A stretch of 64,000 bases of DNA from Streptomyces novaecaesareae (GTDB lineage: Bacteria; Actinomycetota; Actinomycetes; Streptomycetales; Streptomycetaceae): NCBI RefSeq assembly GCF_000716875.1, contig NZ_JNWQ01000033.1, forward strand, positions 1-64,000. Reading direction: 5' to 3'. Below, one piece after another: positions 37,126-44,885 of this stretch; within the stretch, counting starts at the first letter, position 1, and each line of letters opens with the position of its first letter. The notes under the pieces were generated by a model. The model worked only from the letters and a program-made list of their open reading frames with translations. It made no database searches and had not been told where the DNA came from. The translations under genes were made by a program, and so were the position numbers.

Positions 37126-38628
37126 TCATCGTAGCCGCTCGGGCGGTGCCTCCCGTACACCGGACCGGACGGCCGGCGGCTCGCCGCCGAGGCGGGCGGC
37201 CACCCGGGCGGCCGTCGCGCTCGCCCAGGCGGTGGTGACGGCGAGGCCGAGGACGAGGATCGCGCCGCCGAGGCCGACCAGGATCCACCAGCCGGCGTGG
37301 CTGGCCGGGGCGAAGCCCGTCGCGACCGGGCCGACCACGGCCGAGGTGACGACCGTGCCGATCACCGCCACGCCCAGCGACTGGCCGACCTGACGGCTGG
37401 TCGAGGCGACCGCAGCCGCCACGCCCGCCTGGGCGCGTGGCATCCCGGAGACGGCGGCGTTGGTGATCGGCGCGTTGACCATGCCGAAGCCGAAGCCGAA
37501 CAGCGCGTACGCGACCAGCAGCAGCGCCGGCGGGGAGTCGGCGGCCAGGCGGGTCAGCAGCACGCCGCTCGCGGCGAGGCCCAGCCCGGCCGCGACCAGC
37601 GGCAGGCGCGGGCCCCGGCTGCCGACGATCCGTCCGGACAGCGGCGCACAGACCAGCATCATCCCGGCCATCGGCAGCGTCCACAGGCCCGCCTCGACCG
37701 GGCCGTAGTGCCGGACGTCCTGGAGGTAGAGGGTGTTGAGGAAGAGGAAGCCGCCGAGCGCGGCGAAGGCGCAGACCGCGGTGACGGTGGCGCCGGCGAA
37801 CGGCGCGCTGGCGAAGAACCGCGGGTCCACCAGCGGCTCCGCCACCCGCCGCTCCCAGAGCGGGAAGGCGACCAGCGCGGCCAGCGCGGCCGCGGCGAGG
37901 GCGAGGATCAGCGGGGAGGTCCAGCCGTTGGCCGGGCCCTCGATGATCGCGGCGGTGCCGCAGCCGAGCAGCACGACCATCAGCAGCTGCCCCACCGGGT
38001 CCAGTCGGCGCGGCCGGGGCGAGCGGGACTCCGGCACGAAGCGGGCGGTCAGCAGGATCGCGGCCAGCGCCACCGGGACGTTGATCAGGAAGATCGACGG
38101 CCAGCCCGCGCCGTCCACCAGGAAGCCGCCGAGCAGCGGGCCGAGCGCCATCGAGATGCCGACCACGCCGCCCCAGACGCCGATCGCCCGGGCCCGCTCC
38201 CTCGGGTCGGTGAAGGTGTTGGTGATGATCGACATCGCCACCGGGTTGAGCATCGAACCGCCCACCGCCTGCAGCGCCCGGAACGCCACCAGCCACTCCA
38301 GGCTCGGCGCCAGGCTGCACAGCAGCGAGCCCAGCGCGAAGCACACCAGCCCGGTCTGGAACACCCGGCGGCGGCCGAACCGGTCCGCCACCGAGCCGAA
38401 CAGCATCAACAGCGAGGCCAGCACCAGGGTGTAGGCGTCGATGATCCACTGCAGCCCGGAGGCCGGGGCGTCCAGGTCCCGCTGGATCGCCGGCAGGGCG
38501 ATGTTCACCACGGTGTTGTCGAGGCCGACGATGAACAGGCTCAGGCAGCAGATCGCGAGGACGAGCAGCCGGCGGCGGCGCCCGGACGCGGGCGCGGGCG
38601 CGGTGGTGAGGGGCAGGGCTTCGGGCAC
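37126..38628 (-). CDS. DHA2-family multidrug efflux MFS transporter
   Basis: 500 residues with 14 membrane helices. Characteristic stretches: SLFIVGLDNTVVNIALPAI in helix 1, ADRFGRRRVFQTG (motif A), WRxIFLINVP-type GWPSIFLINVPVAL, and TSRQVGQSLGVAVIGTVV. Same family as the pump at 19062 but clearly a different gene. GTG at 38628 has GGGAGGA at good spacing. The gene ends with REAPPERLR, abutting rnpB; the last codons therefore double as the rnpB promoter. No dedicated TetR gene is adjacent. Confidence 0.92.
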   Translation of the reverse strand: MPEALPLTTAPAPASGRRRRLLVLAICCLSLFIVGLDNTVVNIALPAIQRDLDAPASGLQWIIDAYTLVLASLLMLFGSVADRFGRRRVFQTGLVCFALGSLLCSLAPSLEWLVAFRALQAVGGSMLNPVAMSIITNTFTDPRERARAIGVWGGVVGISMALGPLLGGFLVDGAGWPSIFLINVPVALAAILLTARFVPESRSPRPRRLDPVGQLLMVVLLGCGTAAIIEGPANGWTSPLILALAAAALAALVAFPLWERRVAEPLVDPRFFASAPFAGATVTAVCAFAALGGFLFLNTLYLQDVRHYGPVEAGLWTLPMAGMMLVCAPLSGRIVGSRGPRLPLVAAGLGLAASGVLLTRLAADSPPALLLVAYALFGFGFGMVNAPITNAAVSGMPRAQAGVAAAVASTSRQVGQSLGVAVIGTVVTSAVVGPVATGFAPASHAGWWILVGLGGAILVLGLAVTTAWASATAARVAARLGGEPPAVRSGVREAPPERLR

Positions 38629-38714
38629 GGACCGATCCTCCCACCACGCGGCGGCGCCGGGCAGACCGGACGGACCGTACGGGTCGCGGGCCGGACCGCC
38701 GGCGAACACAGGCC

Positions 38715-40178
38715 CTAGACCGCCGCGAAGCGGACGGTCCGGGTGGCCGGGTCCGCCGTCGTCAGCCGGACGTCGATCACCCGGCCGAGCGGCAGCCGGC
38801 CCGCGTCGCCGTCGGCCTTCGCCTCGCAGCGGGCCCGTACGGCCGGGTCGCGCAGTTGCACGGTGCCGGTGGCGGGCCGCTTCTCGTCCACGTCGATGAC
38901 CACCGCGGAGAAGCCCTCGCCCTCCCGGCCCGCCAGCAGCTCCGCCTCCACCAGGTCCACGCAGGCGCGTTCGACCTCCCCCGCGCGGCGGTCCCCGCTC
39001 GCCATCAGCGCCGGAACGGCCGGCAGCGCCTCCCGCGCCCAGCTCGGCACGTCCTCCCCCGCCGCCACCGCCGCGCACACCTCCTGCGCGAAGCGGTCGC
39101 CGAGCCGGCGCAGCGGCGCGGTGCAGTGCGCGTACGGGGCGGCCAGCGCGGCGTGGTCCGGCTCGGGGGGCGCGGGCAGGCCGCGGGCTTCGTCGAAGGC
39201 GTGGTAGCCGGCGCCGCGCAGCAGGCCGGTGCAGGCGTTGAGGAAGGCGGCGTTCAGCGGGACGTCCGGGTCCAGGGAGCGGATCAGCTCCGGGTACGGG
39301 AGCGCCTGCGGCCACTCCACGTCCAGGGCGGCGGCGATCCGGCGCAGCCGCTCGTACGCGACGGCGGGCGCGGCGGGCAGGGTGCGCAGCAGGCCGACGC
39401 CCGCGTCCAGCATCAGCTCGGCCGCGGCCATGCCGGTGAGCAGGGAGATCTGGGCGTTCCAGCCGTCGGCGGGGTTCGGCGCGCGGTAGCCGAGGACGTA
39501 GCCGTGCAGGGTCTCCTCGACCTCCTGCTCGGGCACCGGCAGGCTGATCCCGCCCCGGGCGCGCTCCTGCTCCTCGCGCAGGCGGCCGACGGTGGCGAGC
39601 AGGGCGAGCTGCTCGTCGGCGCCGCCCAGCTCCACCGCGCGCTGGACGGCGAGGTAGTCCAGCCGGCGGTGGGAGCGGACCAGGGCGCGGCGCAGGTCGG
39701 CGAGGACGACGGCGCCGTCGGCGTCCAGGTCGAGCTGCCAGAGCAGCGCGGGCCGGGGCTCGCCGGGGAGCAGGCTGGCGGCGTCCTCGGAGATCCGGGT
39801 GGGGTGCAGCGGGACGCGGTGGTCCGGGAAGTAGAGGGTCTCGACGCGGCGGCGGGCCTCGGCGTCGATCGCCCCGCCGGGGCGGACGAAGGCGGCGACG
39901 TCGGCGATCGCGTAGTACACGCGGTAGCCGCCGCCGGAGCGGTGGGTGAGGTGCATGGCCTGGTCGAGGTCGCGCGAGCCGGGCGGATCGACGGTGAACA
40001 GCGGCAGGTCGGTGGCGTCGTGCTCGGGCAGCCGGGGGCGCTCGGCGGCCTCCTCCGCCTCGGCGAGCACGGCCTGCGGCCACTCGGTGTGGATCTCCAG
40101 GCGGGTGCGGAGTTCGGTCAGCTCGGTGTTGATCCGGGCGGAGTCGGCGGCCTTGACGCGCAGTTTTCGGCGAGGCAT
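38715..40178 (-). CDS. RNB-domain ribonuclease-like protein (RNase II/R family)
   Basis: 487 residues. N-terminal lead-in (RKLRVKAADSARINTELTELRTRLEIHTEWP) then the RNB catalytic core: DLPLFTVDPPGSRDLDQAMHL, VYYAIADVAAFVRPGGAIDAEARRRVETLYFPDHRVPLHP, and the C-terminal barrel-like region. In classical RNase II the metal-binding run reads D-x-D-D; here the last Asp is Gln (DLDQ), as in other actinobacterial members, so activity may differ. It lacks the cold-shock and S1 domains of RNase R. Ends 85 bases from the efflux gene start, same strand. Confidence 0.9.
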   Translation of the reverse strand: MPRRKLRVKAADSARINTELTELRTRLEIHTEWPQAVLAEAEEAAERPRLPEHDATDLPLFTVDPPGSRDLDQAMHLTHRSGGGYRVYYAIADVAAFVRPGGAIDAEARRRVETLYFPDHRVPLHPTRISEDAASLLPGEPRPALLWQLDLDADGAVVLADLRRALVRSHRRLDYLAVQRAVELGGADEQLALLATVGRLREEQERARGGISLPVPEQEVEETLHGYVLGYRAPNPADGWNAQISLLTGMAAAELMLDAGVGLLRTLPAAPAVAYERLRRIAAALDVEWPQALPYPELIRSLDPDVPLNAAFLNACTGLLRGAGYHAFDEARGLPAPPEPDHAALAAPYAHCTAPLRRLGDRFAQEVCAAVAAGEDVPSWAREALPAVPALMASGDRRAGEVERACVDLVEAELLAGREGEGFSAVVIDVDEKRPATGTVQLRDPAVRARCEAKADGDAGRLPLGRVIDVRLTTADPATRTVRFAAV

Positions 40179-40368
40179 GGAGGCAGCGTAGGGCGAATCG
40201 GGTGATTCCGGACGGAGGCTCAGCGCCCGGGCAGGACTTCGGGCCTTCGCCGCGGGCCCCACCGCGTCCTCGTGGCCCCCCGGTGGCGGGCCGCGGTGCG
40301 GCCGTCGACGGGGGTGTAAGGGTTCGTAGGGTGGAGGCAGGTGGGCTTCGGCGGAGGGGGTTCGGGTG

Positions 40369-40821
40369 ATGAGCGGTGCGGTGCGGGTGGCGGGGGCCGC
40401 GGTGGCGGCGGTGTTGGGGGCGACCGGGGCGCTGCACGCGGTGTGGGCGGTGACGCCGTGGCCGTTGGGGACGCCGGAGGAGTTCGCGGACGCCGTGGTG
40501 GGGACGGGCGACGGGGTGCCGCCCGCGGCGGCGTGCGTCGCGGTGGCGGGGCTGCTGGGGACGGCCGCGTACCTGGTGGGGGCGGAGGCCGGGGTGCTGC
40601 CGGGGGTCGGGCCGGAGCGGTTGCGGCGGGCCGGGGTGCGGACGGTGGCCGGGGTGCTGCTGGCGCGCGGGGTCGGCGGGCCGGTGGTGTTCGGGCGGGT
40701 GTCCGAGCGGTCGGAGCGGTTCCGGCGGTTGAACGTGCGGTACTACTCACCCCTCTGTGTGGCTCTGGGGGCAGGAGCGGCGGCAGTAGGGTGGCGGGGT
40801 TCGTCCGCCACAAACTGTTGA
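40369..40821 (+). CDS. DUF3995-type small membrane protein
   Basis: 150 residues with four predicted membrane helices. ATGALHAVWAVTPWPL at the start and the tail VLLARGVGGPVVFGR, FRRLNVRYYSPLCVALG match the DUF3995 family, whose function is unknown. An alternative GTG one codon earlier shares the ribosome site GGAGGGGG. Followed after 10 bases by the yaaA gene in the same direction. Confidence 0.82.
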   Translation: MSGAVRVAGAAVAAVLGATGALHAVWAVTPWPLGTPEEFADAVVGTGDGVPPAAACVAVAGLLGTAAYLVGAEAGVLPGVGPERLRRAGVRTVAGVLLARGVGGPVVFGRVSERSERFRRLNVRYYSPLCVALGAGAAAVGWRGSSATNC

Positions 40822-40831
40822 GGAGTCCGCT

Positions 40832-41617
40832 GTGCTGGTGCTGTTGCCGCCCTCGGAGGGCAAGGCCGCGTCCGGTGACGGCGGGCCGGTGGAGCTGGAC
40901 GGGCTGTCGCTGCCCGGGCTGACGGCGGCGCGCGGGGCGGTGCTGGACGCGCTGGTCGGGCTCTGCCGGGGCGACGAGGACGCCGCCGCCGAGGTGCTCG
41001 GCCTCTCCCCCGGGCTGCGCGGCGAGATCGCCAAGAACGCCGGGCTGCGGACGGCGGGTGCCCGCCCGGCGGGCGAGGTGTACACCGGGGTGCTGTTCGA
41101 CAACCTCGGGCTGGCCACCCTGGACCCGGCCGCGTACGACCGGGCCGAGCGCTCGCTGCTGGTCTTCTCCGGCCTCTGGGGCGCCGTGCGGATCTCCGAC
41201 CGGATCCCGTCCTACCGCTGCTCGATGGGCGTGAAGCTGCCCGGGCCGGGGGCGCTCGGGCCGTACTGGCGCGGCGCGATGGCCGCCGTGCTGCCGGAGG
41301 TGGCGGACGGGCTGGTGCTGGACCTGCGCAGTTCCGCGTACGCGGCGGCGTGGAAGCCGGCCGGTGAGGTGGCCGCCCGGACGGCGACCGTGCGGGTCCT
41401 GCAGGAGCGCAACGGCAAGCGCACCGTGGTGAGCCACTTCAACAAGGCGACCAAGGGCCGCCTCGTCCGGGACCTGCTGGTCGCCGGGGCCGAGCCGAAG
41501 ACGCCCGGCGAGCTGATGGACGCGCTGCTGGAGCTGGGCCACCACGTCGAGCTGGCGGCGGAGGGCACGGCGCGCAAGCCGTGGCAGCTGGACGTGGTGG
41601 TCACCGAGGTGCACTGA
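40832..41617 (+). CDS. yaaA: YaaA-family peroxide-response protein
   Basis: 261 residues of the UPF0246/YaaA family. In E. coli YaaA lowers free iron and protects against peroxide; some family members bind DNA. Typical motifs: LVLLPPSEGKAA at the start, LVFSGLWGAVRISDRIPSYRCSMGVKLPG, LVLDLRSSAYAAAWKP, VVSHFNKATKGRLVR. GTG start with GAGGAG upstream. Confidence 0.92.
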   Translation: MLVLLPPSEGKAASGDGGPVELDGLSLPGLTAARGAVLDALVGLCRGDEDAAAEVLGLSPGLRGEIAKNAGLRTAGARPAGEVYTGVLFDNLGLATLDPAAYDRAERSLLVFSGLWGAVRISDRIPSYRCSMGVKLPGPGALGPYWRGAMAAVLPEVADGLVLDLRSSAYAAAWKPAGEVAARTATVRVLQERNGKRTVVSHFNKATKGRLVRDLLVAGAEPKTPGELMDALLELGHHVELAAEGTARKPWQLDVVVTEVH

Positions 41618-41633
41618 TCCGCTCCTGCTGGGC

Positions 41634-41654
41634 TGACCCGCCTTCCGCGGGTCA
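41634..41654. terminator. Terminator between yaaA and the RNase H gene
   Basis: Perfect 8-bp stem TGACCCGC / GCGGGTCA with loop CTTCC between convergent genes. Confidence 0.65.
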
Positions 41655-41666
41655 GTGCCGGGCAGG

Positions 41667-42809
41667 TCAGCGCAGGTGCGAGGTGTCGTTGAGCAGCCGC
41701 AGCGAGGCGTTGCCGTCCCCGTAGTACTGGACGGCGCAGATCGAGGCGGCGCTCAGCTCCATCCGGTACATCGAGTCCGGCGGGGCGCCGATCGCCAGCC
41801 GGACCAGCGTCTTGATCGGGCTGACGTGCGAGACCACCAGCACGGTCTTCCCCGCGTACCGGGCGATGATCTTGTCCCGGGCGACGCCCGCCCGGTGGGT
41901 GAGGGTGGTGAAGCTCTCGGCGCTGCCGGTCGGCTTGGCCTTGGCGGAGCCGAGCCAGGCCGACAGGTCGTCCGGGTACCGCTCCTGCACCTCGGCGAAG
42001 GTCAGGCCCTCCCAGTCGCCGAAGTCGACCTCGCGCAGCCCGTCCTCGTACCGGACCTCCAGGCCGAGCCGGGCGGCGACGGTCTCGGCGGTCTGCCGGG
42101 TGCGGAGCATCGGGGAGGCGACGACGGCCTGGATGCTGCCGCGCGCGGCGAGCGCCTCGGCGGCCCGCTCGGCCTGCCAGCGGCCCTTGTCGGAGAGCTC
42201 CGGGTCGGTGCCGCCGCTGCCGGAGAAGCGCTTCTCCGGGGTGAGCGGGGTCTCGCCGTGGCGCAGCAGGACGAAGGTGGTCGGGGTGCCGAGGTCGGCC
42301 GGGGCGGCCCAGCCGGCCTTGGGGGCGGCGGTCTCCAGCGGCGGCTCGTCCGCGACGGCGACGGCAGCGGCGGGCTTCCGGGGCTCCCACTGGCGCCCGG
42401 CCTTGCCCGCGTCCATCGCCTCGTTGGCCAGCCGGTCGGCGTCCTTGTTCCGCTCGCGCGGGATCCAGGTGTACGTGACCCGGCCGCGCGGGAGGACGGT
42501 GCGGGCCTCGGCGGCGAGCGGCTGCATGTCGGGGTGCTTGATCTTCCAGCGCCCGGACATCTGCTCGACGACCAGCTTGGAGTCCATCCGGACGTCCACC
42601 GAGGCGTCCGGGTCGAGCTCCCGGGCCGCCTTGAGGCCGGCGATCAGGCCCTTGTACTCGGCCACGTTGTTGGTGGCGTGGCCGATGAACTCGGCGGCTT
42701 CGGCGACGATCTGCCCGGTGTCCCCGTCGCGGACGACCGCGCCGTAGCCGGCCGGCCCCGGGTTGCCCCGGGACCCGCCGTCCGCCTCGACGATGAAGCG
42801 CGCCGCCAT
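41667..42809 (-). CDS. Bifunctional RNase H / acid phosphatase
   Basis: 380 residues. N-terminal RNase HI domain (1-~135): FIVEADGGSRGNPGPAGYG, NNVAEYKGLIAGLKAA, DVRMDSKLVVEQ carry the catalytic D-E-D residues for cutting RNA in RNA:DNA hybrids. C-terminal histidine phosphatase domain (about 180-380): LLRHGETPLTPEKRFSG, ASPMLRTRQTAE, VSHVSPIKTLVRLAIG, resembling CobC/alpha-ribazole phosphatase. This fusion is known in Mycobacterium (Rv2228c), where the second domain dephosphorylates alpha-ribazole phosphate in cobalamin synthesis. Last gene of the Nif3 operon, 4 bases from the upstream gene. Confidence 0.95.
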   Translation of the reverse strand: MAARFIVEADGGSRGNPGPAGYGAVVRDGDTGQIVAEAAEFIGHATNNVAEYKGLIAGLKAARELDPDASVDVRMDSKLVVEQMSGRWKIKHPDMQPLAAEARTVLPRGRVTYTWIPRERNKDADRLANEAMDAGKAGRQWEPRKPAAAVAVADEPPLETAAPKAGWAAPADLGTPTTFVLLRHGETPLTPEKRFSGSGGTDPELSDKGRWQAERAAEALAARGSIQAVVASPMLRTRQTAETVAARLGLEVRYEDGLREVDFGDWEGLTFAEVQERYPDDLSAWLGSAKAKPTGSAESFTTLTHRAGVARDKIIARYAGKTVLVVSHVSPIKTLVRLAIGAPPDSMYRMELSAASICAVQYYGDGNASLRLLNDTSHLR

Positions 42810-42813
42810 CGGA

Positions 42814-43557
42814 TCAGACGCCCGCGTCGGCGGTGCGCACCAGGATCCGCGAGCAGTTCTCGCAGCGGACCACCTTGTCGGCGGGCTCGGCCTTGATGGC
42901 GTTGAGCTCGGTGATCGAGAACTCGGTGCGGCAGCCCTCGCAGCGGCGCTGGTAGAGGCGGGCCGCGCCGACGCCGCCCTGGGTCTCGCGCAGCTTGGTG
43001 TAGACCTTCAGCAGGTCGGCCGGGATGACGGCGGCGATGGTCTCGCGGTCGCGCTTGACCTTGTCGGCCTCGGCGTCGATCTCGGCGAAGGCGGCGTCAC
43101 GGCGGCCCTCGGCCTCGGTGAGGACGACGGTGGAGTGCTCCAGGCGGGCGGACAGCTCCTCGACCCGGCTCTTGGCGCTCTCCTGGCGCTCCATGATCTC
43201 CAGCACGACCTCCTCCAGGTCGCCCTGGCGCTTGGCGAGCGAGCCGATCTCGTGCTGGAGGTTCTCCAGGTCCCTCGGCGAGGTGATCGCGCCGGAGTCC
43301 AGGCGCTGCTGGTTGCGGGCGGCACGGGCGCGGACCTGCTCGACGTCCTGCTCGGCCTTGGTCAGCTCGCGGGCGGTGTCGCCCTTCTGGGCCTCGGCGG
43401 CGACGACGAGGTCCTTGAGCGCGGTGTGGTCGGCGGTGGCCTTGTCGATCTCGGCGTGCTCGGGCAGGCTCCGGCGCCGGTGGGCCAGCTGGTCGAGCTT
43501 CGAGTCGATGGCCTGGAGGTCGAGCAGGCGGATCTGGTCGGCGGGCGCGGCGTTCAA
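42814..43557 (-). CDS. Coiled-coil zinc-ribbon protein (C4 type)
   Basis: 247 residues. A long alpha-helical coiled coil (about 5-190) carries a C-terminal zinc ribbon CEGCRTEF ... CENCSRIL. Homologous in layout to Rv2229c and to the CT398/FlgZ proteins, which are thought to bind partner proteins; the true role is unsettled. The TTG start has AGGAG 8 bases upstream. Fourth of a conserved set with Nif3 and RNase H, so cofactor or nucleic-acid quality control is possible. Confidence 0.88.
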   Translation of the reverse strand: MNAAPADQIRLLDLQAIDSKLDQLAHRRRSLPEHAEIDKATADHTALKDLVVAAEAQKGDTARELTKAEQDVEQVRARAARNQQRLDSGAITSPRDLENLQHEIGSLAKRQGDLEEVVLEIMERQESAKSRVEELSARLEHSTVVLTEAEGRRDAAFAEIDAEADKVKRDRETIAAVIPADLLKVYTKLRETQGGVGAARLYQRRCEGCRTEFSITELNAIKAEPADKVVRCENCSRILVRTADAGV

Positions 43558-43580
43558 GCGGAGAGCTCCTGTGAATCGGG

Positions 43581-44417
43581 TCAGGCGGTGAAGGACATGG
43601 GGGCGTGTGCGGTCCACGGGTCGGTGACCCGGTGGGAGACCTTGGTCTCCACGGCCCAGCCGCGCTTGTCCGCGGCGGACTGCAGGGCCCGCTCGGCCAC
43701 GGCGAGCCAGGGCCACTCGGTGGCCCAGTGGGCGGCGTCGATCAGTGCGACGGGCGCCGCCTCGGCGGCCTCGGAGGCCGGGTGGTGGCGGAGGTCGGCG
43801 GTCACGTAGGCGTCCACGCCGGCCGCCCGTACGTCGGCGAAGAGGCTGTCGCCCGAGCCGCCGCACACGGCGACCCGGCTGACCAGCCGGTTCGGGTCGC
43901 CCGCGACGCGGACGCCGGCGGCGGTGGCGGGCAGGCCCTCGGCGACCTGCGCGGCGAACGCGGACAGGGTCAGCGGGGGCTCCAGCAGGCCGATCCGGCC
44001 GGTGCCGCGGCGGCCCAGCGGGTCGGTCGGGTCCGGCACCAGCGGGCCGGTCACCCGCAGGCCCAGGGCCTCGGCGAGGGCGTCCGAGACGCCCGGGTCG
44101 GCGTGGTCGGCGTTGGTGTGGGCGACGTGCAGGGCGATGCCGTTGGTGATCAGCGAGTGCACCACCCGGCCCTTGAAGGTGGTGGCGGCGACGCTGGTGG
44201 TGCCGCGCAGGTAGAGGGGGTGGTGGGTGACGACCAGGTCGGCGCCCCACTCCACGGCCTCGTCGACGACCGCCTGGACGGGGTCGACGGCGAACAGCAC
44301 GCGGTTGACCTCGGCCTGAGGGTCTCCGCAGACCAGGCCGACGGCGTCCCAGGACTCCGCCCACTGCGGGGGGTAGACCTCTTCGAGGGCGGTGATGACG
44401 TCGGACAGTTTCGGCAC
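43581..44417 (-). CDS. Nif3-like dinuclear metal centre hexameric protein
   Basis: 278 residues of the NIF3/GTP cyclohydrolase I type 2 family. PPQWAESWDAVGLVCGDPQ, DLVVTHHPLYLRG (metal His residues), ADHADPGVSDALAEALGL, VAVCGGSGDSLFADVRAAGVDAYVTADLRHHPASEA and the final DAAHWATEWPWL are diagnostic. A hexamer with two metals; its reaction is not firmly known. First gene of the operon with the zinc-ribbon and RNase H/phosphatase genes; equivalent to Rv2230c. Confidence 0.93.
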   Translation of the reverse strand: MPKLSDVITALEEVYPPQWAESWDAVGLVCGDPQAEVNRVLFAVDPVQAVVDEAVEWGADLVVTHHPLYLRGTTSVAATTFKGRVVHSLITNGIALHVAHTNADHADPGVSDALAEALGLRVTGPLVPDPTDPLGRRGTGRIGLLEPPLTLSAFAAQVAEGLPATAAGVRVAGDPNRLVSRVAVCGGSGDSLFADVRAAGVDAYVTADLRHHPASEAAEAAPVALIDAAHWATEWPWLAVAERALQSAADKRGWAVETKVSHRVTDPWTAHAPMSFTA

Positions 44418-44675
44418 CTGTCGAGACTACCGTGCGCGCGGGGGCGGTCGGGCCTCGGCCGTTCGGGGCCCGGCGTTCGAGCCGCTCCGGGCGGGGGTTC
44501 GGACGGGGGTGCCGTCGGCGTACGGATGCGCGTCAACCTGCGGCGAAGGCGCCCGACGCGGCCAGCAGGGGGGCGCACGCGGGCCCGCGCGGGCGTGCGC
44601 GCCGGTGCGCCGGGCGCCTATTGCTCACATCAGGGCTCTCGTACGAATTCGAAACCGCCCTGGGATCACCCTTAC
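44418..44675. other. Intergenic spacer between the Nif3 operon and the lanthipeptide cluster
   Basis: About 260 bases with no supported gene. The segment 44610-44675 drops in GC relative to its surroundings, including TCGTACGAATTCGAA, and leads into the lanthipeptide promoter region. Confidence 0.5.
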
Positions 44676-44732
44676 GAGTGAAGTGACCGGCTCTGCGTTG
44701 AGCAGGCGGTTTTCTCGAAACTAACTTCACTC
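44676..44732 (+). promoter_or_regulatory. Candidate promoter and paired operator of the lanthipeptide operon
   Basis: TTGAGC (44698-44703) and TAACTT (44722-44727), spacer 18 bases, form a plausible sigma-70-type promoter. It is bracketed by an exact 9-bp inverted repeat, GAGTGAAGT (44676-44684) and ACTTCACTC (44724-44732), 39 bases apart, the right arm covering the -10. A hairpin-like GTAGCCCC / GGGGTCGCTAC sequence follows at 44757-44777. Confidence 0.5.
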
Positions 44733-44885
44733 CTGCGAACGGGAGTTGCCCCGTCAGTAGCCCCGAGCAGGGGTCGCTACAGGAAACCGATCAGGCCGGG
44801 CCGTACGCCCGGGTGCCGGAGCCCCGGGTGCCGGAGCAGTGGGCACCCGCGGGGCGGCGGCCGAGACGAAGGGATGTGGTGGCGG

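Noticed and set aside
37126..40437. One continuous minus-strand frame of 1103 codons covering the efflux and RNB genes
   Set aside because: Only its 3' half (from GTG 38628) is real; the upstream half is an out-of-frame shadow of the RNB gene.
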